40,362 bases of DNA from Bacteroidaceae bacterium (GTDB taxonomy: Bacteria; Bacteroidota; Bacteroidia; Bacteroidales; Bacteroidaceae), in the NCBI GenBank assembly GCA_024697785.1, contig JAILEU010000025.1, positions 1 through 40,362 of the forward strand, read 5' to 3'. The number at the start of each line of letters is the position of its first letter. The first letter of the stretch is position 1. Shown here piece after piece: positions 10,418-18,625 of this stretch. The notes beneath the pieces were generated by a model. The model had not been told where the DNA came from. It made no database searches and saw only the letters and a list, made by a program, of their open reading frames with translations. A program made the position numbers and the translations under genes.

Positions 10418-10972
10418 ATGAAAAAGACAATAAGATTTGGATATTTGTTCGCACTTTTGGCTGTATCAGCTTTGTTCGCTTGCAACCAAAATGAAAACGA
10501 GGATAACACCATTGTCAACGACAGCCCGTTCGTCGGTACTTGGAAGCTGAAAAGTATGGTTACCAACGAAAAGTTGGAACTGCTTGACTCGCTGGGCAAG
10601 GTCATTGAGACCATCGACCCTTGGAAGCAGAACAACGAAGCCTACACCAACGCTACCATCGAGTTTAAGGACGACTGGACTGCCCTGAGCATCATTCGCG
10701 ATGGAGACGCCATCAACACCGGCGCCTATAAGTGGAATGATCTTGGCGATAAGCTGGAGCTGAAGACTTATGCCACCTATCAGAAGGTACAGATTGACAC
10801 ATTCAGCATCGCTAAGAGCGGCAACGCCGTTACCCTCAAGACCTTGCGCAAAGACAAAGGCACGTACCTCAGAGATGAAACAATTCAAGTGGATGACACA
10901 ACGACAACTACGGTGTCACGTAGGTACGACATCAACCACTTTACCGACATCACCATCAACATCGACAAGTAA
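10418..10972 (+). CDS. Lipocalin-like lipoprotein
   Basis: This 184-residue protein has a lipoprotein signal ending ALFAC (Cys22). The mature part starts with FVGTWKLKSM, the typical first strand of bacterial lipocalin-like domains. An alternating beta pattern follows (ATIEFKDDWTALSI, GAYKWNDLGDKLEL, TLKTLRKDKGTYL). The fold suggests binding of a small hydrophobic or cyclic ligand in the periplasm or at the outer membrane; the ligand is unknown. It lies 37 bases after susD and 9 bases before the amidase gene on the same strand, so it could belong to either transcription unit. Assignment to the lipocalin-like superfamily rests on pattern only. Confidence 0.75.
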   Translation: MKKTIRFGYLFALLAVSALFACNQNENEDNTIVNDSPFVGTWKLKSMVTNEKLELLDSLGKVIETIDPWKQNNEAYTNATIEFKDDWTALSIIRDGDAINTGAYKWNDLGDKLELKTYATYQKVQIDTFSIAKSGNAVTLKTLRKDKGTYLRDETIQVDDTTTTTVSRRYDINHFTDITINIDK

Positions 10973-10981
10973 TCACCCGTC

Positions 10982-12310
10982 GTGTTGATTCGCAACAGAC
11001 TCCTCCCCCGCCGTCTCTTCGGTTTGCTGGCTGCCCTCTGTATGGCAATCAGCCTGACGGCAGCGGAGGAGTTTGTTGTTGTTATTGATGCCGGCCACGG
11101 CGGCAAGGACCCCGGAGCGCAGAGTGCCAACCGTAAAGTCAACGAAAAAGACATCGCCCTTAAGGTAGCCCTCCGCGCCGGAGAGCTCATCCGAACCGCC
11201 CACCCCGAGGTCACCGTGAAATACACCCGCCGTACCGATGTCTTTGTCGAGTTGAAGGAACGCGCCAACATAGCCAACAAGGCCAAGGCCGACCTCTTTA
11301 TATCCATCCATTGTAACGCTGCCGAAAGCCGCAAGGCCCACGGTGCCGAAGTCTATGTGCTCGGATCCGAAGAAGGGCGCACGCAGGCTAACCTCAACGC
11401 CGCCAAACGCGAGAACAGCGTCATCCTCCTCGAGAAAGACTACAAGGAAAGCTATCAAGGTTTCGACCCCTCGTCGCCCGAAAGCTACATCATCTTCGAA
11501 TATATGCAGAGCGAGTACTTGAAAGAGAGCATTGAACTAGCCCAGTGCATCCAGACTCAGCTCAGCACCACCGCCAAGCGCTACAACCGCGGCGTCCATC
11601 AGGCTGGCTTCCTTGTTCTTCACGCCACCTCTATGCCTAGCATCTTGGTCGAGCTGGGATACATCAGCCATGCCGAGGAGGAAAAATTCCTCAACTCAGC
11701 CGACGGCAAGGAAAAGCTGAGCAAAAGCATTGCCAACGGTTTCAGCACCTACTACAAAAACCTGAAGAAGGACAAGCAGAACGCCGAAAAGGACAAACAG
11801 AACGCCGAAAAGGGCAAGCAGAAAGACACCCAGCCCACCACCTCCGGCACCCCTAACAAAGCTCAGACAGCGGCCGCCAAAGAAGGGCCTTCTAAAACCC
11901 AGGAAAGGCCTTCTAAAATAGAAGAAGGGCCTTCTAAAACAGAAGAAGGAGCTTCTAAGAAAACAGAAGTATCTTCTAACGAAAAACAAACAAACAGACA
12001 AGAGCAGGCAAAAGAGGAAAAAGCCGCCTCGTCGTCATCCGACGATATCATCTTCAAGGTGCAGTTCCTTACCTCCTCCACCAAGCTCCCTGACAACAGT
12101 CCCAAGCTGAAGGGACTCCCCGACGTCAGCTACTACGAGGAAGGAGGCACCTACAAATACACCTGCGGCAACTCCTCAGACCTCAACGCCATGCAGCAGT
12201 TGCGCAAGAAAGTATCCGCCACCTACAAAGATGCCTTTCTGGTTGCCTTCCGCGGTGGCAAACGCATCAACACCACCGATGCCATCAACACCTACAAGTC
12301 CCGCCACTAA
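10982..12310 (+). CDS. N-acetylmuramoyl-L-alanine amidase (Amidase_3) with C-terminal SPOR-like region
   Basis: The enzyme hydrolyses the bond between N-acetylmuramic acid and the stem peptide of peptidoglycan in the periplasm. A GTG start at 10982 (or the adjacent TTG) supplies a signal peptide ending LTAA; the later ATG at 11042 would remove most of it. The catalytic domain (about residues 30-250) shows the zinc ligands and catalytic acid: DAGHGGKDPGA (His39), NEKD, SIHCNA and ILVELGYIS. A charged low-complexity linker follows (repeats of DKQNAEK, then EEGPSK), rich in Lys, Glu and Ser. The final 90 residues resemble a divergent SPOR-type domain (VQFLTSSTKL, DAFLVAFRGGKRI). The following MCE gene starts 12 bases downstream, an arrangement common in Bacteroidetes. 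Confidence 0.93.
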   Translation: MLIRNRLLPRRLFGLLAALCMAISLTAAEEFVVVIDAGHGGKDPGAQSANRKVNEKDIALKVALRAGELIRTAHPEVTVKYTRRTDVFVELKERANIANKAKADLFISIHCNAAESRKAHGAEVYVLGSEEGRTQANLNAAKRENSVILLEKDYKESYQGFDPSSPESYIIFEYMQSEYLKESIELAQCIQTQLSTTAKRYNRGVHQAGFLVLHATSMPSILVELGYISHAEEEKFLNSADGKEKLSKSIANGFSTYYKNLKKDKQNAEKDKQNAEKGKQKDTQPTTSGTPNKAQTAAAKEGPSKTQERPSKIEEGPSKTEEGASKKTEVSSNEKQTNRQEQAKEEKAASSSSDDIIFKVQFLTSSTKLPDNSPKLKGLPDVSYYEEGGTYKYTCGNSSDLNAMQQLRKKVSATYKDAFLVAFRGGKRINTTDAINTYKSRH

Positions 12311-12322
12311 CCATCCACCATC

Positions 12323-13216
12323 ATGAACAAGCGCAATAAGATACTCTTAGGAGCAATCTTCATCGTGGCATTGGGACTGCTCTACGGTGGTATCAGCTTC
12401 TTAAAAGGGCACAACATCTTCTCCACTAACCACACCTATTATGTCCGCTACACCGATGTGACGGGGCTCTCCAACTCCAGCCCCATCTACGTCAACGGCG
12501 TTCGTGTCGGCATCGTCAACGACATCTGCTACAACTACCGCCACCCCGGCGACATCGTCGTCCGCATCGGCATTAACAAGCAGCTGCCCATTCCCCGCGG
12601 CAGCCGTGCCCTCTTAGTGAGCGAGCTGCTCGGCTCCGTCAGCGTCAAGCTTGAACTGGCATCCGACAACGGAAACTACTTCGCCCCCGGCGACACCCTC
12701 ATGGGCTACACACACTCCGGCATTCGCAGCGAGATAAGCCGGCTCATGCCCCAGGTCACGCGGCTGATGCCCCGAGTCGATTCTATACTCGTTGCCCTCA
12801 ACCGTGTTGTCCACGACCCTGCCGTAGTCCAGACGCTCCACCACACCGAGGCGCTGACAGCCGATGCACAGACGACGCTGGCCGAACTATCCACCACCAT
12901 GCGCCGCCTTTCCACGCTCGCCGACACGTATCAAGGCGTCGGGGAGAAGCTCGACACCTTAGCTGGGAAAATCAACACCCTGACTGCCGACGAGAGGCTC
13001 AACGCACTCCTCACGAACCTCGACGCCACCGTTCACAATCTTAATAACCTCACCGACGGCCTCTCCTCCGGCGAAGGCACCGCAGGCAAACTGCTTTCCG
13101 ACCCCATCCTCTACGACCGCGTCAACACCGTCTGCACCGAGGCCACGGCCCTCATCGACGACATCCGTAAAAATCCTTCCCGCTATATCCGCCTTTTCGG
13201 CCGCAGTAAAGAGTAA
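12323..13216 (+). CDS. MCE/MlaD-family substrate-binding protein
   Basis: The product has 297 residues. An N-terminal membrane anchor (about residues 8-27) is followed by an MCE domain (about 38-115: YVRYTDVTGLSNSSPIYVNGVRVGIV, VSELLGSVSVKLEL). The C-terminal half is helical and probably coiled, with DTLAGKINTL and NLNNLTDGLSSGEGTAGKLL, as in MlaD-like proteins. Family members form hexameric rings that carry lipids between inner and outer membrane with an MlaE/MlaF ABC transporter. No permease or ATPase is present in this window, so partners must be encoded elsewhere. Its position after a cell-wall amidase suggests one envelope-maintenance transcript. Confidence 0.92.
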   Translation: MNKRNKILLGAIFIVALGLLYGGISFLKGHNIFSTNHTYYVRYTDVTGLSNSSPIYVNGVRVGIVNDICYNYRHPGDIVVRIGINKQLPIPRGSRALLVSELLGSVSVKLELASDNGNYFAPGDTLMGYTHSGIRSEISRLMPQVTRLMPRVDSILVALNRVVHDPAVVQTLHHTEALTADAQTTLAELSTTMRRLSTLADTYQGVGEKLDTLAGKINTLTADERLNALLTNLDATVHNLNNLTDGLSSGEGTAGKLLSDPILYDRVNTVCTEATALIDDIRKNPSRYIRLFGRSKE

Positions 13217-13686
13217 ACCGGCAAACAGTGCAGAAAATATGCATTTAGCACGGTGAACTATGCCCGTGAACGATGAATTCTGAGCCGCTAAAAGAGCATT
13301 ATATAAAATTTTTCTAAATAAAAGCCCTTTAGGACACGAAAAGGGCAAAAGCCTTCAAAAGCCCCGAATCGGCTGCATTTTCCGCCCTATGATTCGTTGC
13401 TTCAGCGCCCCAACTTTTCCCATAAAAAATCTAATAAGTTACTGAGCGCCAAACGGGTTCAAACCTACAACTTTTTTTTGCAAAGCAAGAATTAGCAAAG
13501 CAAAAGAAGTTGGATTTTAGTCAATTAAAAACCATACAAAAATAGGCAGACAACGAAGGCTTGCACAGGTCGCAAAAAAATCGGAACTTTGCAGCGTAGA
13601 AAACATAAGGTTGATTCGTGCAGGTGATAAAATAGAGAGCAGTGTAACCCACTACTCCCAATTTTTTGCCCGCAAAAGAGTGAAAA
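13217..13686. other. 470-base non-coding region upstream of dnaA
   Basis: No gene is visible here. The stretch is AT-rich compared with its neighbours. It holds a hairpin GCCCTTT/AAAGGGC (13324-13330 with 13340-13346) soon after the MCE gene. A larger imperfect hairpin pairs 13468-13481 with 13500-13512 (CAACTT...TTTTGC with GCAAAAGAAGTTG). A candidate dnaA promoter lies at 13561-13591. No clear cluster of DnaA boxes (TTATCCACA-like) was found by eye, so I do not call an origin. Confidence 0.6.
13561..13591 (+). promoter_or_regulatory. Candidate dnaA promoter
   Basis: TTGC at 13561-13564 and GAACTTTG at 13584-13591 are separated by 19 bases. This is close to the Bacteroidetes consensus (TTTG, 19-20 bases, TAnnTTTG). 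The predicted leader to the dnaA ATG is about 90 bases. Confidence 0.5.
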
Positions 13687-15102
13687 ATGAAACAAGAAGA
13701 ACTGGAACAACGATGGAACGAATGTCTGTCAATCATCAACGACAACATTCCTGCCTCTGCATATAACATCTGGTTTGCGAACATCCGTCCCTTGGAGTTC
13801 ACAGACCATGTTCTCTGGTTGGCTATACCCAGCCAGTTCGTGTATGAGTACATTGAAGAGCACTATGTCGATCTGCTTTACGCCACCATTTGCCGTGTGT
13901 TTGGCAACAACACCGACCTGATGTACCGCGTGCTGGCCGACAAGGCAAACCAGCTCACCATCGACCAGGAATCGACCACGCGCCGTGTCATCACCAGTCA
14001 GCCGGCAAGCGCGACGCCCCACAAGAGTACCAACAAGGCTCCTGGCCCCGTTAACGTGGCCACGCAGGACCTTGACCCCATGCTCCGCCCCAACTACAAC
14101 TTCGAGAACTTCATCGAAGGGACCAGCAACAAACTGCCCCGCGCAGCCGGCGAGAGCATAGCCGACAACCCTGGCCACACCATCTTCAACCCCCTGTTCG
14201 TCTATGGCGCCAGCGGTGTCGGCAAAACCCACCTCATCAACGCTATCGGTCTGCGCGTCAAGGAGCACTATCCGGACAAGCGCGTCCTCTATGTCTCAGC
14301 CAACCTTTTCAAGGTGCAGTATATGGATGCCGTGCGAAAGAACGCCCTCACTGACTTCATCAACTTCTACCAGACCATCGATGTCCTCATCCTTGATGAC
14401 GTGCAGGAATTCGTTGGCGCCGACAAGACGCAGAACACCTTCTTCCACATCTTCAACCACCTGCACCAGAACGGCCGCCAGATCATCATGTCGTGCGACC
14501 GCGAGCCGTCCGCCCTGCAAGGCATGGAAGACCGCCTCATCACCCGTTTCAAGTGGGGGCTAGTGGCCGAAATCGATCGTCCCAATTTCGAGCTGCGCAA
14601 AGCCATCCTCGTCAGCAAGGTACACCGCGACGGCCTTTCCATCAACGACGAGGTGCTAGAGTATATTGCCGACAACGTCACCGACAGCGTACGCGAACTC
14701 GAGGGCATCCTGAACTCTATCATTGCCCACGCCACCATCCTGAACCGCGAGCCGGATGTCACGCTGGCTGAGCGCATCATCAACAAGGCCATCCGCCGCG
14801 CCCCGCGCGAAGTAACCCTCGACGCTATCCTCCAGACTGTCTGCTCCAAATGCAACATCACACAGCAAGAGATTGCCTCCTCCAGCCGCAAGCGCTCCAT
14901 CGTCCAGGCACGTCAGATTGCTATGTATCTTGCCCAGAAGCACGTGAAGGAAGTCACCCTCGCCCGCATTGGCGAGTGTATCGGCGGCAAGGACCACACC
15001 ACCGTACTCCACTCGTGCCGTCTTATCAGCGGACAACTCGAGTACGACAAACAACTGCAGGATAACCTGGCCGATATCGAGAAGGCCATCCTCACCCGCT
15101 GA
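13687..15102 (+). CDS. dnaA: Chromosomal replication initiator protein DnaA
   Basis: This 471-residue protein has all four DnaA domains. Domain I covers about residues 1-85 (WNECLSIINDNIPASAYNIWF). A linker follows to about 135. The AAA+ ATPase has Walker A GASGVGKTH (174-182) and Walker B VLILDDVQ (Asp-Asp at 237-238), and the C-terminal helix-turn-helix carries the DnaA signature GGKDHTTV (433-440). The length is normal for the family. DnaA binds DnaA boxes and opens the origin to start replication. It has its own candidate promoter and a terminator immediately downstream, so it appears to be a single-gene unit. Confidence 0.98.
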   Translation: MKQEELEQRWNECLSIINDNIPASAYNIWFANIRPLEFTDHVLWLAIPSQFVYEYIEEHYVDLLYATICRVFGNNTDLMYRVLADKANQLTIDQESTTRRVITSQPASATPHKSTNKAPGPVNVATQDLDPMLRPNYNFENFIEGTSNKLPRAAGESIADNPGHTIFNPLFVYGASGVGKTHLINAIGLRVKEHYPDKRVLYVSANLFKVQYMDAVRKNALTDFINFYQTIDVLILDDVQEFVGADKTQNTFFHIFNHLHQNGRQIIMSCDREPSALQGMEDRLITRFKWGLVAEIDRPNFELRKAILVSKVHRDGLSINDEVLEYIADNVTDSVRELEGILNSIIAHATILNREPDVTLAERIINKAIRRAPREVTLDAILQTVCSKCNITQQEIASSSRKRSIVQARQIAMYLAQKHVKEVTLARIGECIGGKDHTTVLHSCRLISGQLEYDKQLQDNLADIEKAILTR

Positions 15103-15133
15103 CATCCAGGTTCCCCGTTTTAGGAAACCTCAG

Positions 15134-15165
15134 ACATCCCGGTCATGGCCGGGATGTTCCTTTTC
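15134..15165 (+). terminator. Rho-independent terminator of dnaA
   Basis: A perfect 9-bp stem (ACATCCCGG at 15134-15142, CCGGGATGT at 15149-15157) with a 6-base loop is followed by TCCTTTTC. It starts 31 bases after the dnaA stop codon. Confidence 0.8.
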
Positions 15166-15313
15166 TGACTACCTTCAGCCGCCCCATCTCCCTCAGAATT
15201 TTCTTTTTAGATAACTTTTTCCCTTCCTCAAAAAAGCAACCGCCTGATTTCCTGTCAGAAGAAAAATAAAAACAGAAAACATCCACCGCCGATGCAAATT
15301 CTCACGTTTTTAT

Positions 15314-15344
15314 TTTGTCAACTGAAAAAACATTCGTAGTTTTG
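15314..15344 (+). promoter_or_regulatory. Promoter of the class II ribonucleotide reductase gene
   Basis: TTTG at 15314-15317 and TAGTTTTG at 15337-15344 are exactly 19 bases apart, a full match to the Bacteroidetes housekeeping consensus. The predicted leader is about 75 bases. That is too short to contain a cobalamin riboswitch, which would be the obvious control for a B12-dependent enzyme. Confidence 0.75.
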
Positions 15345-15427
15345 CACACTGTTTCACCGAAAAGGCATTATGCTTTCTACAAAAAACAGAATAACTCAGG
15401 TTTAACAGCAACAATCAGATACCTCAC

Positions 15428-17977
15428 GTGGAAAAGAAAACGTACACCTACGACGAGGCCTATCAGGCCACCCTTGCATACTTCGACGGCGACGAACTGG
15501 CCGCCAAGGTATGGGTCAACAAGTATGCCATGAAAGACTCTTTCGGCAACATCTACGAGCAAACACCCGCCGACATGCACCGCCGCATCGCCAGCGAGAT
15601 AGCCCGCATCGAACAGCGCTACCCCAACCCTATGAGCGCTAACGAGATCTTCAGCCTGCTCGACCACTTCCGCTACATTGTGCCTCAAGGCAGCCCTATG
15701 ACCGGCATCGGCAACGACTTCCAGATTGCCTCGCTTTCCAACTGCTTTGTCATCGGCATGGATGGCGACGCCGACAGCTATGGTGCCATCATCCGCATCG
15801 ACGAGGAACAAGTGCAACTGATGAAACGTCGCGGCGGCGTCGGCCACGACCTTTCGCATATCCGTCCGAAGGGCTCACCCGTCAAGAACTCCGCCCTCAC
15901 CTCCACCGGTCTCGTGCCCTTCATGGAGCGCTATTCGAATAGCACGCGCGAGGTGGCACAGGATGGCCGTCGCGGCGCGCTGATGCTTACCGTCTCCATC
16001 AAGCACCCCGACAGCGAGGCCTTCATCGACGCAAAGATGACCGAGGGCAAGGTCACCGGCGCCAACGTCTCCGTCAAGATGGACGATGCCTTCATGCAGG
16101 CTGCCGTCGAGGGCAAGCCTTACGTACAGCAGTACCCCATCGACAGCGATACCCCCCTCTACTCCAAGGAAATCAATGCCGGCGAGCTTTGGCATAAGAT
16201 TATCCATAACGCCTGGCAGTCCGCCGAACCTGGCGTCCTTTTCTGGGACACCATCCTGCGCGAGAGCATCCCCGACTGCTACGCCGACCTCGGCTTCCGC
16301 ACCGTCAGCACTAACCCCTGCGGCGAGATTCCCCTCTGCCCTTACGACAGCTGCCGCCTGCTGGCCATCAACCTCTATTCCTACGTACGCAACCCCTTCA
16401 CCCCCGAGGCCACCTTCGACTACGACCTTCTGCGCACGCACGTCGCCAAGGCTCAGCGCATCATGGACGACATCATCGACCTCGAGATTGAGAAAATCCA
16501 GAAGATACAGGATAAGATCGAAAGCGACCCCGAGAGCGAGGAGATCAAGTTCGCCGAGCGCAACCTGTGGAAGAAAATCATGGACAAGAGCACCAAGGGG
16601 CGCCGTACGGGCGTGGGCATCACCGCCGAAGGCGACATGATAGCCGCCATGGGGCTGTGCTACGGCACCGACGAGGCCACCGACTTCGCCGTCAGCGTAC
16701 AGCAGACCGTAGCTCTCAGCGCCTACGGCAGCTCCGTCGTCATGGCCCGCGAGCGCGGTGCCTTCGCCATCTACGACGCCGGCCGCGAAAAGGACAACCC
16801 CTTCATCCGCCGCATCGCCGAGGCCGACCCGAAGCTCTATGCCGACATGGTCCGCTACGGCCGACGCAACATCGCCTGCCTCACCATCGCCCCCACCGGC
16901 ACCGTCAGCATCCTCACCCAGACCACCAGCGGCATTGAACCCGTCTTCATGCCCGTCTATAAGCGCCGCCGCAAAGTCAACAAGGACGACCCCGGAGCAC
17001 ACGTGGACTATATCGACGAGACGGGCGACTGCTTCGAGGAGTTCATCGTCTATCACCATAAGTTCCTCACATGGATGCGCGTCAACGGCTACGACACCAC
17101 CCGCCGCTACACGCAGGACGAAATCAACGACCTCCTCGCCCGTTCGCCCTACCACCATGCCTCTGCCAACGACATCGACTGGGTGAAGAAAGTGCAGATG
17201 CAGGGCCGCATCCAGAAATGGGTTGACCACAGCATCAGCGTCACCATCAACCTCCCCGCCGACACCACTGAGGAGCTCGTCAACGAGCTCTACATCGAAG
17301 CCTGGCGTCAGGGCTGCAAAGGCTGCACCGTCTATCGCGACGGCTGCCGCAGCGGTGTCCTCGTCGCCACCGACGTGAAGAAGGACGACAAAGCCAAGCG
17401 CTGCGAGCCCTGCGACTGCCGTCAACCCGTCGTCGAAGTCCGCCCGCGCGTCCTCAAGTGCGACGTCGTCCGCTTCCAGAACAACCGCGAGAAGTGGGTG
17501 GCCTTCGTCGGCCTCCTCGACGGACGGCCCTACGAAATCTTCACCGGCCTGCAGGACGACGACGAGGGCATCCTTCTGCCCAAGAGTGTCACCGAGGGCG
17601 TTATCATCAAGAACATCGACGACAACGGCGTAAAGCACTACGACTTCCAGTTCACCAACAAGCGCGGCTACAAGACCACCATCGAGGGACTCTCCGAGAA
17701 GTTCAACAAGGAGTTCTGGAACTACGCCAAGCTCATCAGCGGCGTGCTCCGCTACCGCATGCCCATTGACCAGGTAATCAAGATGGTCGGCAGCCTTGAG
17801 ATGGACAACGAAACCATCAACACCTGGAAGGTTGGCGTGGAACGAGCGCTGAAGAAGTACATCGTCGATGGCACCGCCGTCAAGGACCAGGCTTGCCCCT
17901 CGTGCGGCGAGCAGACACTCGTCTATGAGGAAGGCTGCCTCCATTGCACCAACTGCGGCTACTCACGCTGCGGATAG
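15428..17977 (+). CDS. nrdJ: Adenosylcobalamin-dependent (class II) ribonucleoside-diphosphate reductase
   Basis: The 849-residue enzyme reduces ribonucleotides to deoxyribonucleotides using adenosylcobalamin to make the radical, so it needs neither oxygen nor a separate radical subunit. The GTG start at 15428 gives the expected N-terminus (MEKKTYTYDEAY). The ten-stranded barrel core shows NPCGEIPL with the active-site Cys at about 298 and GIEPVFMP in the radical-site region. A C-terminal extension holds CxxC pairs (QACPSCGEQTLVYEEG, then CTNCG at about 832-845), a zinc-finger-like tail common in this subfamily. It lies between dnaA and folB, with its own promoter. A hairpin array begins three bases after its stop codon. 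Confidence 0.95.
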   Translation: MEKKTYTYDEAYQATLAYFDGDELAAKVWVNKYAMKDSFGNIYEQTPADMHRRIASEIARIEQRYPNPMSANEIFSLLDHFRYIVPQGSPMTGIGNDFQIASLSNCFVIGMDGDADSYGAIIRIDEEQVQLMKRRGGVGHDLSHIRPKGSPVKNSALTSTGLVPFMERYSNSTREVAQDGRRGALMLTVSIKHPDSEAFIDAKMTEGKVTGANVSVKMDDAFMQAAVEGKPYVQQYPIDSDTPLYSKEINAGELWHKIIHNAWQSAEPGVLFWDTILRESIPDCYADLGFRTVSTNPCGEIPLCPYDSCRLLAINLYSYVRNPFTPEATFDYDLLRTHVAKAQRIMDDIIDLEIEKIQKIQDKIESDPESEEIKFAERNLWKKIMDKSTKGRRTGVGITAEGDMIAAMGLCYGTDEATDFAVSVQQTVALSAYGSSVVMARERGAFAIYDAGREKDNPFIRRIAEADPKLYADMVRYGRRNIACLTIAPTGTVSILTQTTSGIEPVFMPVYKRRRKVNKDDPGAHVDYIDETGDCFEEFIVYHHKFLTWMRVNGYDTTRRYTQDEINDLLARSPYHHASANDIDWVKKVQMQGRIQKWVDHSISVTINLPADTTEELVNELYIEAWRQGCKGCTVYRDGCRSGVLVATDVKKDDKAKRCEPCDCRQPVVEVRPRVLKCDVVRFQNNREKWVAFVGLLDGRPYEIFTGLQDDDEGILLPKSVTEGVIIKNIDDNGVKHYDFQFTNKRGYKTTIEGLSEKFNKEFWNYAKLISGVLRYRMPIDQVIKMVGSLEMDNETINTWKVGVERALKKYIVDGTAVKDQACPSCGEQTLVYEEGCLHCTNCGYSRCG

Positions 17978-17980
17978 TCG

Positions 17981-18157
17981 TTTTTGCTGCGCAAAAAGGT
18001 TTAGTTTTTTTGCTCGCAAAAAAAGTTTAATGATTTTGCATGGCAAAATCGGTTTAGTGTTTTTGTTGGAACAAAAAAGGTTTAGTTAAACCGCCGACGA
18101 AGCCAATCTAAACCTTGCCGAAGGCAAAATAAACTGCCGCCGAAGTCGGCGCTAAAC
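17981..18157 (+). repeat. GTTTAG-linked hairpin array A (between nrdJ and folB)
   Basis: Short hairpins alternate with a GTTTA-containing spacer. Left-arm stems: TTTTTGC/GCAAAAA (17981-17997), TTTTTTTGC/GCAAAAAAA (18005-18024), ATTTTGC/GCAAAAT (18033-18049) and TTTTTGTT/AACAAAAA (18060-18077). Left spacers: GGTTTAG at 17998 and 18051, GTTTAAT at 18025. The centre is GGTTTAGTTAAACC at 18079-18092. After it the spacer is inverted (CTAAACC at 18108, ATAAAC at 18129, CTAAAC at 18152) and hairpins are GC-rich: TTGCC/GGCAA (18115-18127) and CGCCG/CGGCG (18138-18151). Left and right spacers can pair in nested order. The array fills the whole gap between the two genes. Function is unknown. Confidence 0.85.
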
Positions 18158-18164
18158 GATTAAA

Positions 18165-18566
18165 ATGATAGAACTGAACAACATGGCCTTTTATGCCTAC
18201 CACGGGGTGCTTCCTGAGGAGCGCACCGTGGGCGGGCATTATACAGTCAGTCTGCGTCTGTCTGCAGACATCAGGGAAGCTTGCCGCACCGATGACCTTA
18301 CGGACACCATCGACTACGCTGCCGTCTGCGCTATCGTCAAGTCCGAGATGGAACAGCCCGCCAACCTCATCGAGCATGTCGCCGCCCGCATCGGCCACAG
18401 CCTGCTTGACGCCTTCCCTACCCTAAACAGCGTCGAGGTCCGCCTCTGCAAACTCCATCCCCCCGTCCCTGGCATGGAAATTGCCGAAGCCTGCTACACC
18501 GACACCTTCGTCCGCCCTACCAGCCCGCCACCTTTTAGCCTCGACCCGCTGATGGGCATTTTTTGA
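18165..18566 (+). CDS. folB: Dihydroneopterin aldolase
   Basis: The enzyme converts dihydroneopterin to 6-hydroxymethyl-dihydropterin and glycolaldehyde in folate synthesis. The 133-residue product matches the small FolB fold: IELNNMAFYAYHGVLPEER at the N-terminus with the conserved Tyr-His-Gly, DTIDYAAVCAIV in the middle, and VRLCKLHPPVPG holding the active-site Lys near residue 95. A Pro-rich 15-residue tail after the core is unusual but short. The start is only 8 bases after the last spacer of hairpin array A, so the array should be part of its leader if it is transcribed from the nrdJ promoter. The next gene is convergent. Confidence 0.93.
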   Translation: MIELNNMAFYAYHGVLPEERTVGGHYTVSLRLSADIREACRTDDLTDTIDYAAVCAIVKSEMEQPANLIEHVAARIGHSLLDAFPTLNSVEVRLCKLHPPVPGMEIAEACYTDTFVRPTSPPPFSLDPLMGIF

Positions 18567-18625
18567 GGAGAGAGAAGGGGGAAGAAATGAAGGTTCCTCC
18601 CCGAATTGAAGGTTATTTCGTGATA

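Noticed and set aside
13217-13686. Chromosomal origin next to dnaA
   Set aside because: No cluster of DnaA boxes or clear unwinding element was found by eye; position next to dnaA alone is not enough in this phylum.
15345-15427. Cobalamin riboswitch upstream of the B12-dependent reductase
   Set aside because: The leader after the promoter is only about 75-80 bases, too short for the roughly 200-base riboswitch, and no B12-box sequence is visible.
15875-17944. A 689-codon open frame antisense to nrdJ
   Set aside because: It lies wholly inside nrdJ and has Val/Ala/Gly/Asp-rich low-complexity composition produced by reading GC-rich biased codons backwards. It has no domain motif.
18567-18625. 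Terminator between the convergent folB and OhrR-like genes
   Set aside because: Only a weak G-rich/C-rich pairing (GGGGGAA with TTCCTCCCC) can be drawn, without a clear T-run.
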